Shown one piece after another: positions 1-11,072 of a DNA stretch of 64,000 nt (its first letter is position 1; each line of letters starts with the position of its first letter). Both the position numbers and the translations under genes were made by a program. A model generated the notes under the pieces. It was not told the origin of the DNA. It saw only the letters and a list, made by a program, of their open reading frames with translations, and ran no database searches. This stretch comes from an uncultured Pelagibacteraceae bacterium (lineage in GTDB: Bacteria; Pseudomonadota; Alphaproteobacteria; Pelagibacterales; Pelagibacteraceae), in assembly GCA_902573465.1 (NCBI GenBank), contig CACGJX010000006.1, positions 1 to 64,000 of the forward strand, in the 5' to 3' direction.

Positions 1-753
1 ATGATCAGGATAGACGAACTCTTCGATTACTCTAAATTTATTTTCTTTGAGTGTTTCTTTAAAACTTTCAGAATTTCCTATTCCAGAGAAGATTAAATAA
101 TTTTTATCTAAATTAAAATTTTTAATATTTGATATTTTAACAAAACTATTAAAAATTTTTATTTTGGGATTTATTTCCCTTATCCTTGAGTAAATTTCAG
201 TCAGATCATGATTTCTACAAGTATTTTTTAAGAATATTCCATCAAATTTTTTTAAAGATGTGATATTTTCTCTTAAAGGGCCAGATGGTATTAAAAAACC
301 ATTCCCAATCCATTTCTTTGCATCGAAACAAACAAATTTTATATCATAATTTAAAAACTTTTCTTGTAAACCATCATCGAAAATTACTGCATCGTATTTT
401 TTATTTAAAGAGGTTTTAACAATCTCAATTCTATTTTTTAATGAGATAAAAACTGATTTATCTTTAAGCATTTCAGCTTCATCAAGTTGATTAGAGTGAA
501 ATTTTTTTGCTGTAACAACATTGAAATTTAATTCTTTCATTATTTTGTAAATATTAAGAGTGGTTGGAGTTTTTCCAGTTCCTCCCAAATATATGTTGCC
601 CACACATATAGTTTTAATATCTTTAAATTTTTTTTTATTTGTAAGATTTAAAAAAAAATTACTTATCATTAAAATGATAGTAAAAGGGAGTAATAGATAT
701 GAGATTAGATTAGGTTTTTTTAAATCCCAAAATTTGGGCTTTTTTAGATTCAT
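1..753 (-). CDS. lpxK: Tetraacyldisaccharide 4'-kinase LpxK, 3' part beyond the window
   Basis: LpxK phosphorylates the 4' position of the lipid A disaccharide precursor at the inner face of the cytoplasmic membrane. The first 251 codons are visible and run off the left edge, so the truncation is a window artefact. An N-terminal hydrophobic helix (about residues 18-38) is followed by a Walker A loop with the GGTGKTP core, then the family motif DDGLQ and, near the edge, an FSGIGN block typical of LpxK. The start ATG (753-751) overlaps the waaA stop in an ATGA arrangement, so translation is probably coupled to waaA. The usual length is about 320-340 aa. Seen: motifs and overlap. Inferred: exact product. 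Confidence 0.9.
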   Translation of the reverse strand, partial: MNLKKPKFWDLKKPNLISYLLLPFTIILMISNFFLNLTNKKKFKDIKTICVGNIYLGGTGKTPTTLNIYKIMKELNFNVVTAKKFHSNQLDEAEMLKDKSVFISLKNRIEIVKTSLNKKYDAVIFDDGLQEKFLNYDIKFVCFDAKKWIGNGFLIPSGPLRENITSLKKFDGIFLKNTCRNHDLTEIYSRIREINPKIKIFNSFVKISNIKNFNLDKNYLIFSGIGNSESFKETLKENKFRVIEEFVYPDH

Positions 754-1985
754 AAACTAACTTCTTTGTATGTTTTTTTAAGAATATCTATTCCAATTAA
801 TTTCAAATTATTAATTATTTTCTTTGATTGATTTTTCTTTTTTAAATTTATTTTAAGTTTATTTTCCAAGTTTTTTTGATTATTAACTTTATATGATATT
901 TTTTTTTGGTTTAGAAATTGATAAATTTCCTTAAAGTTTGCTACATTTGGACCATGAAAAATTTTACAGCCATACCTTGCAGCCTCCAGAGGATTTTGCC
1001 CACCATGATTTATCAAAGATCCACCAAGAAAAATATTTTTACAAGTTTTATAAAACATTTTTGTTTTCCCGTAAGAATTTACCAAATATATATCTGTATC
1101 TTTATCAATTTTTTTTCTTGGAAAGTCTAAATGAATTTTAAGATTTAATTTTTTAAGTTCTGATATTATAAAATTAACTCTATTAACATGTCTGGGTATG
1201 ATAATTGTAAAAAGGTTCTTATATTTTTTTTTCAAATTTATGTGAGTATATCCACAAATTTTTTCTTCATTATAATGTGTACTTGATGCACACCAGGTAT
1301 TTTTTGAATTTATTAAGTTGATTAGACTTTTATCTAAATAATTTCCTTCATTTTCTGACTGACTAAATTTTAAATTACCAATGAATTTTACATTTCTTGC
1401 TCCAAGTTTTTTTAGATAGTTTTTAGATTCATTACTACATGATAAACAAATGTTAAATTTACTAAATAATGATTTTGAAAAACTATAAAATAAAATCCAT
1501 CGTTTGAAAGTTTTTTTAGTAATTCTACCATTAAGAAGAGTAATTGGTATTTTTCTTTTATATAGATTGTTTAGAGTATTGGGCCAAATTTCAGAGTCTA
1601 TAAAAAAAACTTTTGATGGTTTCCAGTAATCTAAAAATTTTGTTGATATGAAACTACAATCAATTGGAAAGTATTGATGGATTGTTTTTTTTAATTTGCA
1701 ATCTTTTATGATGAATGATGAACTTAGTGTATTTGATGTAATTAAAATTTGTTTTATTTTTTTGTCCTTTTCAAACTTTTCAACTAAAGGGATAATACTT
1801 TGAATTTCACCTACACTTGCCCCATGAAACCAAATAAGTTTTCCAACTTTTTTTTGTTTTTTAAAAAAACCTAACTTCTCTTGAAATCTTTTTATGTCTT
1901 CTTTGCCTTTTATTAGTCTGATAAATATTATAATAGGAGATAAGATAAAAGTTATGTTTATTAAAATTTTATAAATTATAAACAT
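750..1985 (-). CDS. waaA: 3-deoxy-D-manno-octulosonic acid transferase WaaA (KdtA)
   Basis: This membrane-anchored GT-B glycosyltransferase moves Kdo from CMP-Kdo onto lipid IVA. It has 411 aa, close to the usual 420. An N-terminal membrane helix spans residues 3-24. The GASVGE block at 55-60 ends in Glu60, which matches the proposed catalytic base of the family. DSEIWPN lies at 130-136, and the sugar-nucleotide site GGSL...HGGQNPLE lies at 321-334. The start overlaps the msbA stop by one base (TAATG) and the end overlaps lpxK by four bases. It belongs to the ubiA-msbA-waaA-lpxK transcription unit. Whether one or two Kdo units are added cannot be read from the sequence. Confidence 0.93.
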   Translation of the reverse strand: MFIIYKILINITFILSPIIIFIRLIKGKEDIKRFQEKLGFFKKQKKVGKLIWFHGASVGEIQSIIPLVEKFEKDKKIKQILITSNTLSSSFIIKDCKLKKTIHQYFPIDCSFISTKFLDYWKPSKVFFIDSEIWPNTLNNLYKRKIPITLLNGRITKKTFKRWILFYSFSKSLFSKFNICLSCSNESKNYLKKLGARNVKFIGNLKFSQSENEGNYLDKSLINLINSKNTWCASSTHYNEEKICGYTHINLKKKYKNLFTIIIPRHVNRVNFIISELKKLNLKIHLDFPRKKIDKDTDIYLVNSYGKTKMFYKTCKNIFLGGSLINHGGQNPLEAARYGCKIFHGPNVANFKEIYQFLNQKKISYKVNNQKNLENKLKINLKKKNQSKKIINNLKLIGIDILKKTYKEVSL

Positions 1986-3736
1986 TAAGTTTTTATTTGT
2001 TTATTATAAAAATTTTTGTAAATCTCCGAATTATTCATTAATTTATCATGGTTACCTTCAGCAACTACATTACCATTGTCAATTACATAAATTTTGTCTG
2101 AATTTAAAATTGTCGATAATCTATGTGCTATTACTATGGTTGTCTTATCTTTTGTGAGGTAAGTAATAGCTTTTTGAATTTTATCCTCAGTTTCAGCATC
2201 CAGTGAAGAAGTTGCTTCATCAAGAAGAATTATTTTACTTTTTTTGAGAATTGCCCTAGCAATAGACAACCTTTGTTTTTCACCACCAGATAATCTAATT
2301 CCATCTTCACCTATTTTCGTATCATACCCATTCTTTAATTTTTCAATAAATTCAGATGCATAAGAAAGTTTGGCAGCGTTATAAATTTCTTCATCAGAGG
2401 CATCCATGTCAGCATATGCAATATTATTTTTGATTGTATCGTCAAACAAATTTGTATCTTGGCTGACAAAAGAAATGTTACTTCTAAGAGAATTAATTTT
2501 AGTTTTATATATAGATTGATTATCTATTGTAATTTCACCTTCGTAGGCGTCATAAATTCTTGGTATCAAATTTAATATTGTCGATTTCCCACTTCCACTA
2601 TGCCCAACTAAAGAAGTTATTTTACCTCCCAACATTTTTAAATTTATGTTATTTAATGTGATTACTTTATTTTTATTATCATTCGAATTATCGTAAGAAA
2701 ATTTAATATTTTCAAATACAATATCCCCCTTTGAAAGATTTAATTCTTTATCGTTTATATTTGATTTCAATTTTGATTTTTCATCAATAATTGGAAGTAT
2801 TCTTTCTGCTGAGGCTATTCCTTGATTAATAACAATATTTAAAGTAGCTAGTGATCTAACAGGTTGATATGCAAGCATCATAGCTGCTAGAAATGAAAAA
2901 AAATTATTTATATCAATTTCATCACTCATAATTAATTTTCCAGAGTAATAAATTAATATAGCTATCATTATTCCAGTCATCGTTTCCATAATTGGAGATG
3001 CTCTAACAAAAACTACCTGCATTTTTCTTCCTTTTTCTTTTGCTTTATTAAGAAAATCCTCAGCTCGGTTTTTTTCATAAATTTCTTTTTGAAATATCTT
3101 AATCAACTTATGATTTTTGAACATTTCAATTAGATATGAACTTAGTATTCCAGCTCTATCCATTTGTTCAAAAGAAACTTTGGTTATTCTTTTTCCTAGT
3201 GATCTAGCAGCAATAGACGCGAGTGGTATCATTATTATTGCAATTAGAGATAGCTTCCAGTTTTGATAAAACATGACACTCATTAAACCAATTAGAGTGA
3301 GCGTATCCTTAAATAAATTTAAAATTCCAGAACTTATTAAATTTGTTAAATGATTTACGTCATTTGTCAGATTAGAAATAAATTTACCACTGTGCTTATC
3401 ATCTATAAGTTTTGTGTCAGCATCAATTAAATTATTAATCATTTGAACCTGAACATCTTTTCTAACTTCTGCTGCAACTCCAATCATTAAAACTTTAGCG
3501 ATATATAGCGATAAGCCTTTTACAGAAAATGCAAGAATTATAAAAAGTGGTATTATAATAATTAAAGCCTGGTCTTTCTTCACAAAAATTTCTTTAATTG
3601 CGGGATCTAAAAGATAAGCAATGGATGATGTACTTCCTGCAACTAATAAAGAAAGTAAAATTGATAAAATTATTTTCTTTAAATGTTTTTTTGTATAATC
3701 TTCATAAAGTCTTTTTAAAGTTTTTACATTGTTCAT
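1985..3736 (-). CDS. msbA: Lipid A export ABC transporter, MsbA type
   Basis: This is a 583-aa half-transporter with a fused membrane domain (about residues 20-310, six helices) and an ATPase domain. The ATPase carries Walker A at 378-386 (GHSGSGKST), Q-loop Gln426, signature LSGGEKQR at 482-489, Walker B IILLDE at 502-507 and switch His538. MsbA homodimers flip core lipid A across the inner membrane. The flanking waaA and lpxK genes support that substrate; without them it could only be called a multidrug/lipid exporter. It overlaps waaA and ubiA by one base each (TAATG at both joints), indicating a tightly coupled operon. Confidence 0.88.
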   Translation of the reverse strand: MNNVKTLKRLYEDYTKKHLKKIILSILLSLLVAGSTSSIAYLLDPAIKEIFVKKDQALIIIIPLFIILAFSVKGLSLYIAKVLMIGVAAEVRKDVQVQMINNLIDADTKLIDDKHSGKFISNLTNDVNHLTNLISSGILNLFKDTLTLIGLMSVMFYQNWKLSLIAIIMIPLASIAARSLGKRITKVSFEQMDRAGILSSYLIEMFKNHKLIKIFQKEIYEKNRAEDFLNKAKEKGRKMQVVFVRASPIMETMTGIMIAILIYYSGKLIMSDEIDINNFFSFLAAMMLAYQPVRSLATLNIVINQGIASAERILPIIDEKSKLKSNINDKELNLSKGDIVFENIKFSYDNSNDNKNKVITLNNINLKMLGGKITSLVGHSGSGKSTILNLIPRIYDAYEGEITIDNQSIYKTKINSLRSNISFVSQDTNLFDDTIKNNIAYADMDASDEEIYNAAKLSYASEFIEKLKNGYDTKIGEDGIRLSGGEKQRLSIARAILKKSKIILLDEATSSLDAETEDKIQKAITYLTKDKTTIVIAHRLSTILNSDKIYVIDNGNVVAEGNHDKLMNNSEIYKNFYNKQIKT

Positions 3737-4602
3737 TAGTTTATCTTTCCAATAAAAACCGAAATTAGAACTAAAGCTCCTAAAAAATTATTTGATTTGA
3801 ATATTTTTAAACAAATAAGAGGATCTTTTGAGTTAAATTTTTTGAGTTGAAAAAAATATATTTGTAGAGCTATCAATCCTAGAGACATAAAATACAAATA
3901 TTTAAATCCAATTAAGTAACCAATAAAAATTAGCATTATCAAAAATATTGAATAACATAAGGATAAAAATATTATTGGATTTTTTTTAAATTTAATTGAT
4001 GTTGATTTAACTCCTATAATTTCATCATCTTCAATATCTTGAAACCCATATATAGTGTCGTAACCCAATGTCCAAAATATGGCGCCAAAATAAAATATTA
4101 TTGGAATAAGACTTATTTCCTCATTAATAGATGTCCATCCAAGCAATAACCCATAATTAAAAGTTATGCCCAAGAATAATTGTGGCCAGTAGGTAAGTCT
4201 TTTCATTAATGGATATGTGAAGGCAAGAGGCATAGATGCTAAAGCAATTAGAATTGTAAAAAAATTGAAATTAATAAGCACTATTAAAGCAATTAAACAT
4301 AGCACTCCTGAATATATTAAAGCAAGTTTAACTGATATTTTTTCTGAAGCTATTGGTCTGTTTTTAGTTCTTGCTACTTTTTTATCAAACTCTTTGTCAA
4401 AAATATCATTTACTATACATCCAGCAGACCGCATTAGAACAGATCCTAAAAAAAATAATAATAAGTAAAAAAAATAAATTTTCAAATCAGACGAGAAATC
4501 GTATGCCATAGTTAGACCCCATGAGCATGGCCAAAATAACAACATAAATCCAATTGGTTTTTTAAGTCTGGTAAGTTCTACAAAAAGATTTAATTGGTTC
4601 AT
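3736..4602 (-). CDS. ubiA: 4-hydroxybenzoate polyprenyltransferase UbiA
   Basis: UbiA attaches the polyprenyl tail to 4-hydroxybenzoate, the first membrane step of ubiquinone synthesis. It has 288 aa and eight or nine predicted membrane helices. The first Asp-rich motif is N65-D66-x2-D69-x3-D73 followed by the RTKNRP loop. The second is D182-x-I-Y-G-F-Q-D189 ending in an acidic pair near 192. It is the first gene of the minus-strand run into msbA, and it starts 52 bp from the divergent DUF2721 gene, so its promoter must lie in or just beyond that gap. Heme-O-synthase-type UbiA relatives are a less likely alternative because ctaB is present separately at 11073. Confidence 0.92.
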   Translation of the reverse strand: MNQLNLFVELTRLKKPIGFMLLFWPCSWGLTMAYDFSSDLKIYFFYLLLFFLGSVLMRSAGCIVNDIFDKEFDKKVARTKNRPIASEKISVKLALIYSGVLCLIALIVLINFNFFTILIALASMPLAFTYPLMKRLTYWPQLFLGITFNYGLLLGWTSINEEISLIPIIFYFGAIFWTLGYDTIYGFQDIEDDEIIGVKSTSIKFKKNPIIFLSLCYSIFLIMLIFIGYLIGFKYLYFMSLGLIALQIYFFQLKKFNSKDPLICLKIFKSNNFLGALVLISVFIGKIN

Positions 4603-4612
4603 AAAATTTTAC

Positions 4613-4641
4613 TTGTAAATAACAAAGCCAACATTGATAAT
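4613..4641 (+). promoter_or_regulatory. Candidate sigma70 promoter for the DUF2721 gene
   Basis: TTGTAA (4613-4618, four of six to TTGACA), a 17-bp spacer and GATAAT (4636-4641, five of six to TATAAT). Transcription would start near 4648, about 7 nt before the ATG at 4655. That placement argues against the in-frame TTG at 4634, which would lie upstream of the -10 element. Pattern match only. Confidence 0.45.
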
Positions 4642-4654
4642 CAAACTGATTCGT

Positions 4655-5059
4655 ATGAGTATCGATTATACTGTAACCGCATTGATGTTTCCTGCAATAC
4701 CATTGATGATGGCTGTTTATAGTAATAGATTTCATTCATTAAGTATCCTTATAAGACAACTTCACGATGAACATGTGTATGAAAAGCATATACCACCTGA
4801 GTGGAAAAAACAGTTTATAAATTTAAGTGGAAGGATAACTCTTTTGAGATGGACAATTTTATTTGCATCTTTTGGCTTTCTGTTTAACATGCTAACTGTT
4901 TTTGCCCTTTACTTTGATGAAGTTTTTATAGCGAGGATTATCTTTGGGTCATGTTGTTTATCGATGATTATTTCAATACTATTTTTTATTAGAGAAATCC
5001 ATATCTCAACGAATGCTCTTAAGTTACATATGTCTGATATGGATGTAAACTTAGATTAA
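4655..5059 (+). CDS. DUF2721 family small membrane protein
   Basis: This 134-aa protein has three hydrophobic helices: one near the N-terminus containing the PAIPLMM stretch, then two consecutive ones in the second half. The N-terminal PAIPLMM..Y.NRF..L..LIR pattern is characteristic of the DUF2721 family, whose function is unknown. I chose ATG at 4655 over an in-frame TTG at 4634, because a promoter-like sequence ends at 4641 and the conserved region begins right after the ATG. The stop shares a TTAA (5056-5059) with the stop of the convergent qor gene. No transport or enzymatic motif is visible. Confidence 0.8.
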   Translation: MSIDYTVTALMFPAIPLMMAVYSNRFHSLSILIRQLHDEHVYEKHIPPEWKKQFINLSGRITLLRWTILFASFGFLFNMLTVFALYFDEVFIARIIFGSCCLSMIISILFFIREIHISTNALKLHMSDMDVNLD

Positions 5060-6027
5060 GGAACTATAACTGCTGGACCAGTTAATATTCTTGCTTCTAG
5101 ATCTTTATGAGCCTGAGCAGCATCCTGAAGTGAATACTTCTTTGAAATTTCAACATTAAATTTTTTTGATAATACTGCATCAAAAACTTTTTTTGCAGAC
5201 TCGACAAGCTCTTCTCTTTTTATGGTGTAATGAGCAATAGATGGTCGTGTAAAAAAAAGACCTTTTGCATTTATATCTTTTTTTACATCTATTGTATCAA
5301 CATAACCTGATGCATTCCCAAAAGCTACCATCATTCCTCTAATCTTTAATGTTTCGATTGATCCTTTGAAAGTTTTGATACCAACACCATCATAGACAAC
5401 ATCAATACCATTTTTACCAACAATTTTTTCAACTTCTTCGACAAAATTTTTTTCTGTATAATTTATAACATGATGGCAACCATTTTTTTTAGCAATTTCT
5501 TCTTTGGCTTTTGAGCCCACAGTTCCAATAACCTCGGCACCTAATGCATTAGCCCATGGACATAAAATTTGTCCAAGTCCACCTGCAGCTGCATGATATA
5601 AAACTTTATCACCCTTTTTTAATGGATATGCTCTGTGTAACAAGTATTCTGCAGTAATTCCTTTTAATGTAATGCAAGATGCCACCTCATCAGAGACTCC
5701 ATCTGGAACAGATACTAATTTCTCCTCAGGCATTATTTGCTTTTCTGAATAAGCACCGATAGGCATTGATGCATGAGTAACTCTATCACCGACTTTAAAT
5801 AATTTTACTTCAGATCCGACTTCTTCAATTACTCCACAAGCTTCAAGTCCAATACCACTTGGTAAGGGAATAGGATAAAGGCCTGTTCGATGATAAATAT
5901 CTATAAAATTTAAACCAATTGATAAATTTTTAATCAATACCTCTTTTGGTCCAGGCTTATCTAATTTCACATCTTTAATAACTAAAACTTCTGGTCCACC
6001 AAATTTATCTATTTGAACTGATTTCAT
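5056..6027 (-). CDS. qor: NADPH:quinone oxidoreductase (zeta-crystallin type)
   Basis: A 323-aa zinc-independent medium-chain dehydrogenase. The N-terminal GroES-like domain covers about residues 1-115 and includes the GLNFIDIYHRTGLY block. The Rossmann domain carries the nucleotide loop AAAGGLGQ at 146-153 and the YDGVG segment further on. The catalytic-zinc ligands of true alcohol dehydrogenases are absent. The family reduces quinones or alkenals with NADPH in the cytosol. It lies 3 nt after the pirin gene and is the last member of a HAD-CDGSH-pirin-qor run, which suggests redox or detoxification work. Substrate is unknown. Confidence 0.88.
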   Translation of the reverse strand: MKSVQIDKFGGPEVLVIKDVKLDKPGPKEVLIKNLSIGLNFIDIYHRTGLYPIPLPSGIGLEACGVIEEVGSEVKLFKVGDRVTHASMPIGAYSEKQIMPEEKLVSVPDGVSDEVASCITLKGITAEYLLHRAYPLKKGDKVLYHAAAGGLGQILCPWANALGAEVIGTVGSKAKEEIAKKNGCHHVINYTEKNFVEEVEKIVGKNGIDVVYDGVGIKTFKGSIETLKIRGMMVAFGNASGYVDTIDVKKDINAKGLFFTRPSIAHYTIKREELVESAKKVFDAVLSKKFNVEISKKYSLQDAAQAHKDLEARILTGPAVIVP

Positions 6028-6030
6028 TAT

Positions 6031-6867
6031 CTACTTTACAAATGTACCATTATGATAATCTTGAACAGCTTGTAAGATTTCTGCTTTAGTGTTCATTACA
6101 AATGGTCCACCTCTAGCTATTTCTTCATTAATAGGTTTACCCGAAATAACTAAAAATTTTGCATCAGATTGTGCACTGATTTTTAAATCCTCACCTTTCG
6201 ATAGCAAGATCAAAGTACTACCCTCGACTTTTTCATGTTCTTTTTCACCAATTTTGATTTCCCCCTTTATGAGATAGATAAATGTATTGTGCGTTGAAGG
6301 AAGACTAAATTTAAAATTTTTGTTTTTATATAATTCAACATCAAAATAAACGGGTTCGACATTATGTCCTTTTACTGGACCTTCAGCTTTTTCAAATTTA
6401 CCTGCAATTACTTTTACTTGCTTATCACCATCTTTGTGAACACTCATTTTATCTGCATCAATATAAATATATTCTGGTTTACTCATTTTTAATTTTGCTG
6501 GCATATTTATCCATAATTGAAATCCATGAAGTTTCCCCTCTTTCATAGCAGGCATTTCAGAATGAATAATTCCACTTCCTGTTTTCATCCATTGAACATC
6601 ACCAGCAGTCATTCTGCCTTTTCCACCAGTACTGTCTTCATGCTCAAAGTCACCAGCAAGCATATAAGTGACAGTTTCAATTCCTCTATGTGGATGTGGA
6701 GGAAATCCTGCAATATAATCTTCACTATTCTCTGAACCAAATTCATCTAGCATTAAAAAAGGATCAAAATAATTTGGTTCCACACCAATACTTCTTTTTA
6801 ATTTAACTCCAGCTCCATCTGATGCTGGAATAGGATCAATGATTTTATTTACTTCAATATTTTTCAT
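6031..6867 (-). CDS. Pirin family protein
   Basis: A 278-aa bicupin. The N-terminal cupin carries the metal set His58, His60 (PHPHRG), His102 and Glu104 (HSE), the ligands used in pirin and YhhW. Bacterial relatives show quercetin 2,3-dioxygenase activity, and other pirins act as redox-sensing regulators, so the physiological substrate is open. The C-terminal cupin (about residues 165-265) lacks an obvious metal site, as is usual for the family. The gene is followed after 3 nt by qor and preceded, 36 nt away, by the CDGSH gene, so these are probably co-transcribed. Confidence 0.88.
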   Translation of the reverse strand: MKNIEVNKIIDPIPASDGAGVKLKRSIGVEPNYFDPFLMLDEFGSENSEDYIAGFPPHPHRGIETVTYMLAGDFEHEDSTGGKGRMTAGDVQWMKTGSGIIHSEMPAMKEGKLHGFQLWINMPAKLKMSKPEYIYIDADKMSVHKDGDKQVKVIAGKFEKAEGPVKGHNVEPVYFDVELYKNKNFKFSLPSTHNTFIYLIKGEIKIGEKEHEKVEGSTLILLSKGEDLKISAQSDAKFLVISGKPINEEIARGGPFVMNTKAEILQAVQDYHNGTFVK

Positions 6868-6903
6868 CAGTTTAAAATAGTTGTTCTATTTCGATTTGCA
6901 ATA

Positions 6904-7143
6904 CTACTTTTTGTTATGCGAGCCATCACAAAAAGGTTGATCGTTTGTTTGTTTGCATACACAAAAGAACACCTTTTTTGTTAATTCAGCTTTATAAGTC
7001 AAGGGTTTGAATTCTGTTCCTTTATGCGAACCATCACAAAATGGCTGCTTAGAACTTTTTCCACAGCTACACCAGTAATAAGATTTTCCCTGTTCGACTT
7101 CTATAGCTAATGCGCTATTCCCAGCTCTTTGTCCTTTATTCAT
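6904..7143 (-). CDS. Double CDGSH iron-sulfur protein
   Basis: A 79-aa soluble protein with two CDGSH zinc-finger-like iron-sulfur motifs. The first uses Cys25, Cys27, Cys36 and His40; the second uses Cys61, Cys63, Cys72 and His76. Each has the C-x-C-x8-C-x3-H spacing that binds a labile [2Fe-2S] cluster in mitoNEET-type proteins. The tandem arrangement without a membrane anchor resembles the mitochondrial CISD3/Miner2 type. It lies 17 nt after the HAD gene and precedes the pirin and quinone reductase genes. A role in redox or iron-sulfur transfer is inferred from the fold and neighbours only. Confidence 0.9.
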   Translation of the reverse strand: MNKGQRAGNSALAIEVEQGKSYYWCSCGKSSKQPFCDGSHKGTEFKPLTYKAELTKKVFFCVCKQTNDQPFCDGSHNKK

Positions 7144-7160
7144 ATTATCTGCATTTTAAT

Positions 7161-7823
7161 TTAAATTAAATTAACAAGCTCGCTTAAATTTTTAACTTGA
7201 TTTTTGGGTTTGTAATCAAGATTGTCAAAGATATTATTATTACGGTTTACCCAAATAGAATGATAACCATAATTTCCACCTCCTGAAACATCCCAAGTGT
7301 TTGCACTTAAGAAAGCTATTTCATTGCTTTTAATTTTGTACTTTTTAATAGGCAATTCATAAACTTTATAGTCTGGTTTATAAATTCCAACTTCCTCTAT
7401 TGAAAATAAATCATCGAATAGATTATCTAAATTATTACTCTCAACTAACTCTTTTAAAAGAGATGGGGTTCCATTTGAAAGTACAGCTAATTTAAAATTC
7501 TTTTCTTTTAATTTTTTAAGAGTTTCTGGAACCTCCTTAAAGGGTGAAAGAACTTTATATAAATTCAATAATTCACTTTTCATTGAAGAGTTAATATCAA
7601 AAGTTTTCATTGATTTATCTAAACTATCCTCTGTAATTTGCCAAAAATCCTTGTGTCTTCCCATAAGACTTCTAAGCCAGGTGTATTCTAGCTGAGTTGT
7701 TCTCCAAAAATTTGCAAAACCTTCCCACTTAGCTCCAATCTTGTCTTTACATTTTTCAGCAGCTGAATTGACATCAAACAATGTGCCATAAGCATCAAAA
7801 ATTATTGCTTTAATATTTTTCAT
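7161..7823 (-). CDS. HAD-superfamily hydrolase, type II haloacid dehalogenase-like
   Basis: A 220-aa HAD protein. The nucleophile motif is D10-A-Y-G-T-L (FDAYGTLFD), as in (S)-2-haloacid dehalogenases, which have Tyr where phosphatases have a second Asp. Motif II is the Ser in AVLSNGT, motif III the Lys in KPDYKVY, and the C-terminal loop SANTWDVSGG resembles the dehalogenase motif. These features favour a haloacid dehalogenase over a phosphatase. It is the first gene of the minus-strand HAD-CDGSH-pirin-qor run and starts 17 bp from the divergent rsmE gene. Actual halogenated substrates cannot be deduced. Confidence 0.85.
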   Translation of the reverse strand: MKNIKAIIFDAYGTLFDVNSAAEKCKDKIGAKWEGFANFWRTTQLEYTWLRSLMGRHKDFWQITEDSLDKSMKTFDINSSMKSELLNLYKVLSPFKEVPETLKKLKEKNFKLAVLSNGTPSLLKELVESNNLDNLFDDLFSIEEVGIYKPDYKVYELPIKKYKIKSNEIAFLSANTWDVSGGGNYGYHSIWVNRNNNIFDNLDYKPKNQVKNLSELVNLI

Positions 7824-7840
7824 AAATTAACTTAACACAA

Positions 7841-8542
7841 ATGAGTAATATTAGATTATTTTTTTCAGATACTTTATCAGCAAACATGATTGATAAACTC
7901 GATAAGAATCAATCACATTATTTAAATAAAGTAATGAGAGTAAAAGAAAATGAGGTTTTCTCATTATTTAATAAAGAGGGAGAGTGGGAGGCAAAAGTTT
8001 TAGGAATATTCAAAAATATTGTTGAATTTAAAATAATAAAACAACTAAGACAAAAAGAGACACTCAAAGAATTATGGTTAGCATTTTCTCCTATCAAATC
8101 AAACTATCAGAATTTTATGCTGCAAAAAGCAACAGAGCTTGGAGTTACAAAATTTTTACCAATTATTTTTGATAGAACAGTTGTTAGAAAAATTAATAAA
8201 GATCGTATCGAAAAAATTGTAATTGAGGCCAGTGAACAATCAAACCGTATCAATGTACCAACAATTGAAGAGGCTCAAGATTTAAATGGCTTTCTCAAAA
8301 AAAATTCGATGAATTTAATTTTTACAGATTTAAACTCAAATATTAAAAAAATTGATAAATCAAAATTTACAGATAAGCCTGTTTGTATAATCATAGGTCC
8401 TGAGGGAGATTTTTCAGAGACTGAAAGAGAGAAGATTCTCTCTTTTAAGGGCGTTCAACCTATTAAAATTAATGAGAATATTTTAAGGTCAGAAACCGCA
8501 GTCATATCTGCAATTTCGATCGTAAATTATGTGATTAATTGA
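7841..8542 (+). CDS. rsmE: 16S rRNA (uracil1498-N3)-methyltransferase RsmE
   Basis: RsmE is a SPOUT-class methyltransferase that methylates U1498 in the decoding region of 16S rRNA. It has 233 aa, near the normal 240. An N-terminal PUA-like domain (about 1-70, with HYLNKVMRVK) precedes the knotted SAM-binding domain. The domain is marked by the KATELGVTK segment, the IIGPEGDFSETE loop and the LRSETA stretch near the C-terminus. The gene starts 17 bp from the divergent HAD gene and is followed by a 60-bp gap before coxB. Confidence 0.93.
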   Translation: MSNIRLFFSDTLSANMIDKLDKNQSHYLNKVMRVKENEVFSLFNKEGEWEAKVLGIFKNIVEFKIIKQLRQKETLKELWLAFSPIKSNYQNFMLQKATELGVTKFLPIIFDRTVVRKINKDRIEKIVIEASEQSNRINVPTIEEAQDLNGFLKKNSMNLIFTDLNSNIKKIDKSKFTDKPVCIIIGPEGDFSETEREKILSFKGVQPIKINENILRSETAVISAISIVNYVIN

Positions 8543-8602
8543 TAAATTGTCGCGAAAACTAAAGTGTAATTTTTTTAAAAGAGCTTTATATAGCTATTAA
8601 AA

Positions 8603-11052
<2,450 letters not shown>

Positions 11053-11072
11053 GAATAAAAGCATTAAAATTG

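Noticed and set aside
560..760. 66-codon plus-strand frame at the left end
   Set aside because: It is antisense to the start of lpxK, whose motifs (GGTGKTP, DDGLQ) are clearly read on the minus strand.
8543..8602. Clear sigma70 promoter before coxB
   Set aside because: TTGTCG at 8548 and TATATA/TGTAAT elements exist, but spacing is 11 bp or lacks a matching -35, so no confident promoter can be named.
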